Assembly (NCBI GenBank): GCA_029891385.1
Contig: CM057235.1
Location: 14,250,001-14,314,000, forward strand
Source of the DNA: Erythroxylum novogranatense
Lineage: Eukaryota > Streptophyta > Magnoliopsida > Malpighiales > Erythroxylaceae
Length of the DNA: 64,000 nucleotides
Reading direction: 5' to 3'
The notes below the pieces were generated by a model. That model was not told where the DNA came from and did not search any database. It worked only from the letters and a program-made list of their open reading frames with translations. A program made the translations under genes and the position numbers. Of the stretch, positions 37,730 to 49,402 are shown in pieces; positions within the stretch are counted from its first letter, which is position 1; each line of letters starts with the position of its first letter.

Positions 37730-40385
37730 TGTTGGGACCCGATCTCGGAACTGGATCCTAACCGAAAAACGAAAAACGAAAGAAGCAGACGAATGCAAAA
37801 CAAATGCGAAAAGCGGATCCAATCCGGATCGAACAAATGAAATCGAAATCCAACGTGAATGAAACGAATCAAATGTGAAGCTAATTGGATCGAATCCGAA
37901 TCGCAAACGAAAATTTGAATCGAAAATTCGAATCGGAATCAAACATCGTAAAGCGGACGCAAAAAAAAATCACAAAATGCGGAAATAAAATCGAAAGCGG
38001 AAACGAATCGAAGGCAAATACGAAAGATCGAAAGGAAATCAAATAACAAAGCGGATCGAATCGAAGCAAACAAACGGATCAATTAGACCGAAACCAATGT
38101 CCGACATCCGTGAACACATGTTTAGGAAACTATCGCGTTGGAAACCTTAGGACTAAACTAATCCAATCTGGTATAAATCTTTATCTTTTTTCTTTCTCAT
38201 TCATTTTTCAAACTCATACAAAGCCATCTAATTTCCCTTTTTGGAAATTCATCCTTACAAAAATCTCAATCAAAACTCAATTCATATAATTTTTTTCTTA
38301 ATCATGCAAATCTCAAATCTTACTCATCTTCTTATACATTCATACCAATCCTATAATTTCTCTTTTAATCAAATTTTATTTTTCCTTTTCCAAAATCGGG
38401 CAGCATAACGGCTGCATTTCATTAAACCCCAAAACCTGCAAATGGCTTTAAAACACACTTCTATAAATCTCAAATCATACACAATTCCCATTCATATCTT
38501 AATTCAATATCCAAATCCATAAATCAATCCAAACTTAAACCAATCATATTTATATATCATCACAATTCATATTCCATACTCAAACACATTCCTCCATATT
38601 CATACATATCCAAGACACATTCATAAGTCAATTCAATACATAATTTCATAACCATACACCAATTCATAAATCATCATACACCACTATACCATTCGAGTTC
38701 TTATACGAATTCATAATTTATACATATCATAAATAATTTCTTACAAAACGTTAATGGTATTCCGAGCCATTTACAGAGCCAATACCAAATTTCCAAGATA
38801 CACAAAAACACAAGCTAAACAAAATTGAACAAAAGCCTTGACTTCCTTTCATCCGATCTCCTGCTCGAAACTTGGAAATGGGGATGAAAAGGGGGGGTGA
38901 GCTTATAGCTCGTGGATAACATGTTTATACAATGAACAATAAGCAAAAACCTTTGCAAAACTCATTTTCCATTTATAAACATTTCTCAACATAAAAATAT
39001 TATTTTTCAAACTTCTCGACTCATTCAAATCATTCAAAAAAATCATTCATAAATGGTTTCCAAAACTTGCATAATTGAAAACTCACATTTGCATTTCACA
39101 AATTTCTCAAAATTTTTACAATTTATAAACCAATTCACAAGTCATAATCAAATTCAAAAACATGAATGCATCCCATATAAACATAAATCAAAACACATAA
39201 CATATCAAAAAGGTTTGGGTTGGTCCAAAACGGAACGTACTGAACATTTTCGCATAGCGGTTCTGTGCAGTTGTGAACGAAACGTACTACACATTCCCGC
39301 ATAGCGGTCCAGTGTAACCGTGAACTTATGAGAGTCCGAAATCGAAACTCCGGTGTCACTAGCGGGCAGGCGAGTGAAGCCTTTAAAAACGAGACCAGTG
39401 CACTAACTCAAACTTAAGGGACCTAACCAAACACATATAAAACATAATTCTTGAAAATCGAATTGCCCAAAGGCACATTTCAAAAACTTAATTTTTTTCA
39501 AATTGTGTCATACTAGACACATTAACATACACAAATGCACACACATTCTTATAACAATTTTTCATACACATATCATATAGCAAACCACAATTTACAAATC
39601 AATTTCATAACAATTCACAATCACATTCGATTCATAACAATTCATGAACAAAGCATGCGATACTTTTGATAATTTATCAAAATCGTTCATACATAATAAA
39701 TACACAAATGTATAAATTTTCATAAATAATAAAATCCTTCAAGCATAAAGAACTTTGGAAATTTTAACAATTTATTCAAAAATCATAGAAACCATTCGGA
39801 AAACAATACAATTCAATACTTCCTTTCCTTATTTTTTTGAAAACATAAATAATAATTTTGTAAAACATTTCACTTCTTGAATTTTCGAAAATTCATAAAC
39901 AACTTATAATTCAAAATATAAACATATTACTCACCTCATTTCCTTGCTATAAACTTGTCCCAATCATCAATTCTCCAAAGCCTTTCCTCAAATTTTCCTC
40001 ATCTAATACAAAAATCCTAAATCATAAACATCCAAAATTGATCCAATTAACACATGAAATCTCCAAAATTGATTTGAGAATCCGCAAACCCATACCAATC
40101 TTAAGCCAAAAAACCAAAATCTCATCAAAAACTCAAAGATCAAAACTAATCTCTTACCTTAATCTTCTTCATTTTTGAATTTGTCTTACCTTGGGAGGAA
40201 GCTTTCATCATCCTCCACCCTTTCTCCCTTGAATCATCGAAAAATCGAGCTTGAAACCCCAAAAATTCAAAACCCTAACATCATCTTCTCCTTCATCCAC
40301 CGAAGCTCCTCCTTTCTCTCTTCTTTCTTTCCTTTCTTTTTCCTCTAATTTTCGTGCCTCTCCTTATGCCAAAGGACAGCACCTC

Positions 40386-40394
40386 TATTTTATA
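40386..40394 (-). promoter_or_regulatory. TATA box in element A 3' LTR
   Basis: Minus strand TATAAAATA. The 5' LTR counterpart reads TATAAAAGA (57001-56993). Confidence 0.65.
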
Positions 40395-41766
40395 TGGCCA
40401 TGTCATTAAATGAAAGCCAAAAGACCTTTATGCCCCTCCATGTAAGCCTATAAACTTAACTCTTTAACTAAACTTCCAAAACTGCCCCTAAAATTCATTT
40501 TAATTCAAGCTTACTTTAGGACAATTTTCTCACTATCAATTTGAAGAAATTTACCAAAACTTCCTTATAGAGAATTGTTTCTTATTGTCTTAATTTCATA
40601 ATGACACCAAAATCATTTAATTTGGTGTACTACATTAAAAGTTATAGTCCAAACATTTCCGGTTATTCATATGCTAGAACATTTTCCTATACTTTATTTC
40701 CATCCGAACATTGATATTCTTAAAGACAAAATTGAAACTCGATTTTTTCATAAAAATTGTAGTCCTATTTCTCTAGTTTAATCCAAATCAATAATAACCT
40801 CATTTGGATAACTAGAGCAAAATTTATGGCCAAAATACATTCAGATCCTACTAATCCATGATTGAACACTAAAACCCGATTTCAATTCAAAAATTGAAAG
40901 TCTTAGGGGCTAAATTGAAATTTAATTTCTCCATATGACTTGTAGCCCCTTGTCTCTATCTTATTTTTCCTGAAGAATCAATTTAGTCGGATCTCCACAG
41001 ATCCCGAATTTCGCAAAAGACTGAACCATATTCAAAAATTTATCTAACTCACTTTGATTAAGTCAATTTCCCTCCATTTAATCTAAAAAAATCATAAATT
41101 TCTCATGAGGATTTAGATAATTATCTTAGGAATCCAACGCTTCAAAAACCAAGTCAATCGGATGTCGGACAGAAAAGATATAAGCAAAAGATTGGACAAG
41201 GTCGGATGAGGAAGGAAAATAGCAAAATCAGAAGGAAACAAATTGTTCCGAGTATCATAAGACGTGAGCGTATTCCAAGAAAATCACCTTAGTAATTATT
41301 GGTTTATCTTCTTTCTCTAATACCAAGCATGAAGCTCTATATCTCTAGACCATTTTGAAGTAAGAATCATCTCAATCGAAGCTCTACCGCTCAAGATTTG
41401 CTTAAAAATCCAACGTATGTTCATAACCCAAATATGCTCTTCCAATCGACCTCTCAATATCTTTCAATCACACTCTTTAAATTCAACTCCAAATGATAAA
41501 AATTTTCATTGATAGGTATAAAAACATGTTAGAAATCTAACACCTCAAGAATCACCTCAATCGAAGGTTGGACGAAAGAGTTATGGCCCAACAAACCCAA
41601 CATGTTCATGTTTTGATTCCGATCGAACATACTTTGGCGCAAACGCCATAACTCTCACTATAGATGTTGGATTGACTTCGTTTTTAGACGGTTAGAAAGT
41701 AGACATCTAGGTAGAAAACTTTCATGAAGAAAAAAATTTGAAAATCTGTCGTTAAAAGGTCCAAAA

Positions 41767-41886
41767 CACACGGACCGTGTGAAATCACACGGTCAGGCCT
41801 TGTAACCTTCGGGTGAAATTGTGTTCCTACGCTGAAAAATTCACGGCCTGTGTAAATTCACACAGACAGACCGTGTAACTTTCAGG
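41767..41886. repeat. CACACGG/CCGTGTG palindrome array (element A 3' LTR)
   Basis: CACACGGACCGTGTG (41767-41781) is a 7-bp-arm palindrome with one central base. It is followed by TCACACGGTCAGGCC, CACGGCCTGTGTAAATTCACA and GACCGTGTAAC variants. The same array is at 58217-58330 in the other LTR with small differences. Confidence 0.85.
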
Positions 41887-42602
41887 TGAAACAAATTTTC
41901 ACCCTCTAAGACCCTCCAAAGGGTCCTAAATATATCCTAACTTCTCTTATACTCATAATCTTTCCAAAATCCACTCTTTCGGGTCTGAGATTCACTTCAC
42001 AAACTCCAAAGGTTTGGGAATTTCGTTTACCACGACATCCTAACTTGTAATGAGCATAATTCTCGACTCTGATCTCGAAAACTTGCATACTTGGTATCGT
42101 TGGAAAGATAAAAGAACAAACTACAACTTCAAAGAAGTCAACTTTGGCTAATTTTATTTCAATTATTCCTGAATTTCCCTTGAATCAGCATACACATTTT
42201 TATCCTCATGCAAAACTTAACATTCATCCCAACTTCACTTCTTCTATTACAACCTCATTCGAGCAATTCAATTTGCCATTGGAATTCATCCAACACTCAA
42301 CCTCAATTCATACGATTTCTTACATTCAATAGCATCTTGTCATTCACTAAGTTCTCTTGCTTTTCCATAATATCTTACATATATAACCATGGTTCATGCT
42401 TAAAGTTTCTCAACTCATCATGCATACTTAATTCACATTCTAACTTCATAATCATTCATATACCAATTCATAATTCAAAGCCATACACAAACCCATATTT
42501 CATTAAGGCACAATAACATCTATAACACAATTTATATATATAAATACTCATTTTATTTCGAGTAATAACTCTAAATTTCCACTTTAAGATCGGGGTCCAA
42601 CA

Positions 42603-43162
42603 TTTCTCCCCCTCTTAAAAGAATTTCGTCCTCGAAATTCTAACTTAAGCGAATCACCATGTACTTACTTCTTAATGACCATAATCACTCACGTTCTTAT
42701 CAAATTTCACTTCCTATATCTTATACCACCAATATCATATAAATCACTATGTCCACAAATCAATATTCCTCAACATATGGACACAAATTAATGGTTCAAT
42801 TCTTAATGAACCTTAATATGGACCAATTTATCATTCAAATCAATCCTTTGAATTTCTATACATATATCTTTATCAATTTGTCTCATCTTTCAAATATTCA
42901 TTCTTACATCTCACACATGTATATCCAAAATCAATTTATCCAATTTCATCTTAAAAGTTTAATCTCAATATCATACACAATCCTAAAATCAATCAAAATT
43001 CTTGTCACTTAAATCGAACAATCATCTTGGTTCTTCAAATACTTCATGCAAATTTCATTCACATCAAAATCACATTTTCATTAACTCTAGTCTAACCATT
43101 CAAACACTTTACAAACACAAACGCCCATGTAAGATCCTATTACTGGACTCTGATACCATAAA
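42603..43162 (-). other. Element A internal region, 560 bp, no coding
   Basis: Bounded by the polypurine tract at the left and the primer binding site at the right. The only open frame (87 aa, plus strand, 42749-43012) is antisense to the element and Ile/Ser/His-rich without a motif. The interior thus keeps little more than the priming signals. Confidence 0.9.
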
Positions 43163-45693
43163 TGTTGGGATCTGATCTCGGAACTGGATCCCAACCGGAA
43201 AACGAAAACGAAAGAAACGGACGAATGAAAAATAAATGCAAAAAGCGGATCGAATCCGGATCAAACAAACGAAATCGAAATCCAACGTGAATGAAACAAA
43301 TCTAATGCGAAGCTAATCGGATCGAATTTGAATTGCAAACGAAAATTCGAATCGAAAATTTGAATCGAAATCAAACATCGAAAAGCGGACGCAAAAACGG
43401 ATCACAAAATGCAGAAACAAAATCGAAAGCGGAAACGAATCGAAGGCAAATATGAAAGATCGAAAGGAAATCAAATAACAAAGCGGATCGAATCGAAGCA
43501 AACAAACGGATCAATTAGACCGAAACCAATGTCCGACATCCGTGAACGCATACTTAGGAAACTATCGCATTGGAAACCTTAGGACTAAACTAATCCAATC
43601 TGGTATAAATCTTTATCTTTTTTCTTTCTCATTCATTTTTCAAACTCATACAAAGCCATCTAATTTCCCTTTTTGGAAATTCATCCTTACACAAATCTCA
43701 ATCAAAACTCAATTCATATAATTTTTTTTCTTAATCATGCAAATCTCAAATCTTACTCATCTTCTTATACATTCATACCAATCCTATAATTTCTCTTTTA
43801 ATCATATTTTATTTTTCCTTTTCCAAAATCGGGCAGCATAACGGCTGCATTTCATTAAACCCCAAAACCTGCAAATGGCTTTAAAACACACTTTTATAAA
43901 TCTCAAATCATACACAATTCCCATTCATATCTTAATTCAATATCCAAATCCATAAATCAATCCAAACTCAAACCAATCATATTTATATATCATCACAATT
44001 CATATTCCATACTCAAACACATTCCTCCATATTCATACATATCTAAGACACATTCATAAGTCAATTTAATACATAATTTCATAACCATACACCAATTCAT
44101 AAATCATCATACACCACTATACCATTCGAGTTCTTATACGAATTCATAATTTATACATATCATAAATAATTTCTTACAAAACTTTAATGGTATTCCGAGC
44201 CATTTACAGAGCCAATACCAAATTTCCAAGATACACAAAAACACAAGCTAAACAAAATTGAACAAAAGCCTTGACTTCCTTTCATCCGATCTCCTGCTCG
44301 AAACCTGGAGATGGGGATGAAAAGGGGGGTGAGCTTATAACTCGTGGATAACATGTTTATACAATGAATAATAAGCAAAAACCTTTGCAAAACTCATTTT
44401 CCATTTATAAACATTTCTCAACATAAAAATATTATTTTTCAAACTTCTCGACTCATTCTAATCATTCAAAAATCATTCATAAATGAGACCAGTGCACTAG
44501 CGGGCAGGCGGGTGAAGCCTTTAAAAATCAGACCAGTGCACTGACTGAAACTTAAGGGACCTAACCAAACCCATATAATACATAATTCTTGAAAATCGAA
44601 TTGCCCGAAGGCACATTTCGAAAACTTAATTTTTTTCAAATTGTGTCATACTAGACACATTAACATACACAAATGCACACACTTTTTTATAAAAATTTTT
44701 CATACACATATCATATAGCAAACCACAATCTACAAATCAATTTCATAACAATTCACAATCACATTCGATTCATAACAATTCATGAACAAAGTATGCGATA
44801 CTTTTGATAATTTATCAAAATCGTTCATACATAATAAATGAACAAATGTATCAATTTTCATAAATAATAAAATCCTTCAAGCATAAAGACTTGTTCCAAT
44901 CATCAATTCTTCAAAGCTTTTCCTCAATTTTTCCTCATCCAATACAAAAACCCTAAATCGTAAACATCCAAAATTGATCCAATAAACACATGAAATCTCC
45001 AAAATTGATTTGAGAATCCACAAACCCATACCAATCTTAAGCCAAAAAACCAAAATCTCATCAAAAACTCAAAGATCAAAACTAATCTCTTACCTTAATC
45101 TTCTTCATTTTCGAATTTGTCTTAGCTTGGGAGGAAGCTTTCATCATCCTCCACCCTTTCCCCCTAGAATCATCGAAAAATTGAGCTTGAAACTCTAAAA
45201 ATCCGAAACCCTAGCATCATATTCTCCTTCCTCCACCGAAGCTCCTCCTTTCACTCTTCTTTCTTTCCTTTCTTTTTCCTCTAATTTTCGTGCCTCTCCT
45301 TATGTAACACCCCACTCCCGCAAGACTCGAACCCGACATCGATGGTGATATCCGAGTCCGTGCCCCGCGAGGGTGGCGTGCTACATCACTCAGTCCAAAA
45401 ACTCATTATAAATATTTTTTTATTACATATGGACGCAAACACCCACACATACACATGATAACATATGCGGAAACAATTATAACCAATTCAATGGCCTTGG
45501 GCCCTTTTCATAAATACAATTAATTCCAGTCTGTTGACTTTACAAACTGACTTATTCAATAATACAGAATATCAGAAAATAAAAATACACTAATGCAGAT
45601 ACAAACTGATCCCGACCTCTACCTTTTACTTGCTTAAAGTACTCCCGTGTCAAACGAGATATTCTTCAAGACCTGAAAAATAGATGCAAATTT

Positions 45694-45745
45694 TTGGGTG
45701 AGTTTTGCGAACTCAGTGAGAAACCATCATCGATGGTTCACCCAA
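45694..45745 (-). other. Paired-hairpin block in element B 3' LTR
   Basis: Outer complementary arms TTGGGTGA/TCACCCAA enclose GAGTT-TTGCG-AACTC and AACCATC-ATC-GATGGTT. The same block is at 53337-53388, and related ones are at 27719-27765 and 3403-3455. Confidence 0.7.
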
Positions 45746-46108
45746 TTCATACATTACGCGAATAGCGTACGGATTATCACAATTGCACATTCAGAATATC
45801 ATATGGCAATTTATAGATTTTCACAACAGCATAATCAGAAAGAATTTAAAGTTGTATAACAAAAATGCAAGGCATATTGCCTCTTTCCCAATCCAAAAGT
45901 CACTTTAATGTATACTTACTCAAATACATGACATTTTCCATTTTATTTCAATGATTCAGTGCTTTTCCCAATTCACAGTACTATCAAATACATGTATAAC
46001 ATTTTTCTATTTCTTCCCATTTAGATTATGTGTTGTGACTGAGCGCCTGTACTGTCCCAATCCGTCCCATTAGTCGGTGAGCCTATGGCTCTGAACTGTC
46101 CCTTTCGG

Positions 46109-46360
46109 GCTCATTAAGCATTGAGCATAAAGCTCTGGACGGTCCCTTTCGGGCTCATTAAGCATTGAGCATAAAGCTCTGGACGGTCCCTTTCGGACTC
46201 ATTAAGCATTGAGCATAAAGCTCTGGACTGTCCCCTTCGGGCTCATTAAGCATTGAGCATAAAGCTCTGAACTGTCCCTTTCGGGCTCATTAAGCATTGA
46301 GCATAAAGCTCTGAACTGTCCCTTTCGGGCTCATTAAATGTTGAGCATATAGCTCTCGGT
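46109..46360. repeat. 44-bp tandem repeat (element B 3' LTR)
   Basis: Units begin at 46109, 46153, 46197, 46241, 46285 and 46329, exactly 44 bp apart. Each starts GCTCATTAAGCATTGAGC (the third has ACTC; the sixth is variant) and contains AAAGCTCTG then GTCCCTTTCGG. Both GCTCA..TGAGC and GAGC-ATAAA-GCTC can form small hairpins. Confidence 0.92.
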
Positions 46361-47143
46361 GGCAGCTCCAATCACAACTGCTATCAATTAATCCTGTACA
46401 TAATTCATTTATTACAATTCTACCATATCACATTGAAAGTCAAAACCAATTTATCGAAACAAACAATTAACACTTCAATATCAATTTCCCATTCCCTCGG
46501 ACCTTTGGTCCGAGATCTCAAACGTAATCATTCACAAACAGTTACACACAATTAGCACTTCGATAACAAGTTCCCAATACTTCGGACACCTATGGTCCGA
46601 AATCAATCAAAAGCAAACACACATAATCCCTCCATTGTCTCCACATGGCATAACCACATAATTTTCATCATATATAGATTGAGGAACCAACTAGGTTACT
46701 CACCGTACTTTCGAGCTAATATCTGAAGTCTCAAGAACGCTTGTGAGATCGACGCCCAAATGTGCCTCTATAATAATCAGAAAATATAACCATTACCACT
46801 TATCCAATCAAAACTATTTAATAATGCATATGAAGCAATTTACAGGTGCACAATGCATGTTCATGATATTCCCGGCCTTAATCCAATATTTTTCAACAAT
46901 AAAAATCCATAGAAAAATTAGAAATTCAATGGCGCGGCGCTCAATTTGGACTTCTATAGGTCCCCGATTAAATAAAACAGTGATGAAATATCCATTTTCC
47001 GGACACCCGTCAATTTTCCGTCCAAAAATTCCCAATTTCTCATGAAATGAAATTCAATGTTTCACGAATCCGATGCCTCAAGAATCAGGTCAATCGGATG
47101 TCGAACGGAAAAGTTATGAACAAAAGAAGGAAAAATATACGAT

Positions 47144-47272
47144 CCTAGTCGACTAGTCAGAGGTTATAGTCGACTAGTGCAGGAAAAATACATGTTTTAG
47201 TCGACTAGCACAGTTATAGTCGACTGGTTTAAGAATCCTAGTCGACTAGTGCAGTTTATAGTCGACTAGTCT
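47144..47272. repeat. AGTCGACTA palindrome array (element B 3' LTR)
   Basis: Six copies centred on GTCGAC, in forms such as CTAGTCGACTAG (47145-47156, a perfect 12-bp palindrome), TATAGTCGACTAGTGCAG and TTAGTCGACTAGCACAG. They are irregularly spaced and separated by short linkers. Confidence 0.92.
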
Positions 47273-49402
47273 TATTAAAATGACAAATCTGAAACCCTTT
47301 CGTCTGACATGCCAACTTGTTTAGGCCATAACTTCCTACTCCGAATCCCAAATTAGACAAACTTGGTGTCTATTTCATAGAGAAAAGAGAGATCTAAAAG
47401 TTTTATGCAGGAAACAAAAGCCAATTTCACCTCTAAGGGTGTCAAAAATGCAATCAAAGTTACTGCCCAGTCAATGGGTTCTAAAACAATACAATATCTT
47501 GTAAATTCAATAACTTCTGATTTCCTTTGTAAGAAATTACACAATAAATATTATCAGAAATATCCCAATGTTATCTAAAACTTTCATAAACAATCCAAAA
47601 TCAAATTCAATTGTTAACTAGGTCAAATAATTCAATCAATGATGCTGCCCCAGAAATCACTCAATCTGGACAGTAATGTTCTATCAAGCATAACTCCCTG
47701 TACACAAGTCAAAAAAATCACTCCCTTATACCATTGGAAAGATAAAACCACATACTTCAAGTTTCATGAAGAGTTTAAGAGCCAATTCCATCTGTAACTA
47801 ATTCAGAATTGTTATACAAGTTCTTGCCATGATCAGCAGTTAACACCTTTATGCAGGTTCAGGTTTTAAAAATTCATAACTCCCAAATCTGATCTCCAAA
47901 AATTACATGCTATAAATAATTTTTAAGATAATTTCTTCCTCTACAACTCTTCAGAAGATCACTCAAGCCAATTCAATTCGGAGAAATTACAAAAATTTCT
48001 TCTAATCAGAATGTGCACCAAACCCACTCTTAGTCTAGGTTTCACCAAATTTCTCAAAATCAGTCAATGATTAAAAGGGAATATCTCCCAATATACATAT
48101 CGAAAAATTACAAAATCAGTGGGAATGGAAAGATAACTTAATAAGCTTCAACTTTCGTTTAGACCATTTTCCCTAACTCCATCTCAATTAATTTAGAAAA
48201 ATCATCAAAACTAGAAGATCATTGGTTCGGTTACTGTTCACAGTAACCTCAACAGTAATTTTCCATGCCAAATTTCAACCTCTTAATGCTAAAACTAGAC
48301 AACACCTATTTCACACAAAATTGTAGCCAACAAGCCAAAGTTTCATTTGGCACAAACCTCACCTCATTTACATAACGACACAATTAGTTATGCTCAAATC
48401 AGTGTACTAGGCCAAAATCAATTTTCCAGCTTTCATCTTCAACTTAAATCCTATCACTTCTAATACCAAATCCACATGCATAAGCATCCTAATGGACATG
48501 AAATCAATCACTAGATCATTCATACATTCACTTGAACATAAATCTTCAAAATTCCATGACATTAATGCACATAAAAATTACAATAAATGCTTCTAACAAC
48601 CATATGGAAGAACATAATGAAAGCTTAGTATAAACCTTACCTAATCAAGCTTTTCCACTTCAATTCTCCAAGTTTTTCCCAAATCTCTACCTTCCACTCA
48701 CACCCTTCCACAACCACCATCATAGAAAGAAGGGGAGCACTTCAAGTAGAGGAAGAGTAGCAAAACAAATCAAAAAAGAGAAAGAGGGAGAAGGGGGGCT
48801 ACGACCATGGAGGAGGAGGAAGCTTCAAGAATTATCTTCTTTTCTTTTCAAGTGTGCAAGTGTCGTATGAGAAAGGAGGGAGCAAGAAAAAACCAATAAA
48901 TGCCTTAAGACACTCGGCATGTTTCTAAAAAAAACAACAAAATAAGGAAAAGACAAAATATATAATAGGATTTCCTTAATTTGACCCATTCAATTCCAAT
49001 GGCCCTCATTTCACTTCCAAAATAATATACCCAATATTGTCGTGCCATTGGGTAGCAATTTTAGCTACCGAAAAACAACTGATTCGCCACTGGGCGGTTT
49101 TTCCGGTCCGGAAATTTTCTCCGGAAAATTCCAGAAAAATTTTCAAAAATCTCCTAAAATAGAAAACTCACTATGGCTCACTCAGAATAATTTTTCACAC
49201 ACAATAATCACGTTAATCACAATAAAATGCCGTTTAGGCCCAAATACCGAGAATATCATGAATGCATGTACAGTTATTGCATGTGCATAATTTCATTGTT
49301 TGACCAATACCAGTATGCATAACATTATCCAATTAGTCCTAATAATTCTCGACCATTGATAAATTACTATTTTACCCTTCCTATCGGGGGTGGGATGTTA
49401 CA

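Larger units (their letters stand above)
37730..42602 (-). repeat. Element A 3' LTR (4873 bp)
   Basis: Transcript order on the minus strand: tip at 42602, palindrome array (41767-41886), degenerate ~190-bp modules (41700-40600), TATA box (40394-40386), CT/GA-rich leader, donor-like ATTAAGGTAAGAG near 40160, hairpin GAGCTATAAGCTC (about 38915), acceptor-like segment, U5 with many GAATCG words (37740-38060), and TGTTGGG at 37730. This copy is about 650 bp longer than its partner. Confidence 0.93.
45303..49402 (-). repeat. Element B 3' LTR (4100 bp)
   Basis: Contains, from right to left on the minus strand: tip, TATA-like TATTATATATTTT (48968-48955), purine-rich leader, donor-like GATTAGGTAAGG (about 48640), modules, AGTCGACT array (47144-47272), 44-bp repeats (46109-46360), paired hairpins (45694-45745), acceptor-like CTATTTTTCAGG (about 45680-45670), and U5. 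Confidence 0.94.

Noticed and set aside
37661..38069. Frames rich in Phe, Arg, Ser and Asp (93 and 62 aa), repeated at 43313-43501
   Set aside because: They are translations of the GAATCG-rich U5 segment of element A, present in both LTRs.
47144..47272. Regularly spaced palindromes that could suggest a CRISPR array
   Set aside because: Spacing is irregular, linkers are short and shared between LTR copies, and the context is a plant retrotransposon LTR.
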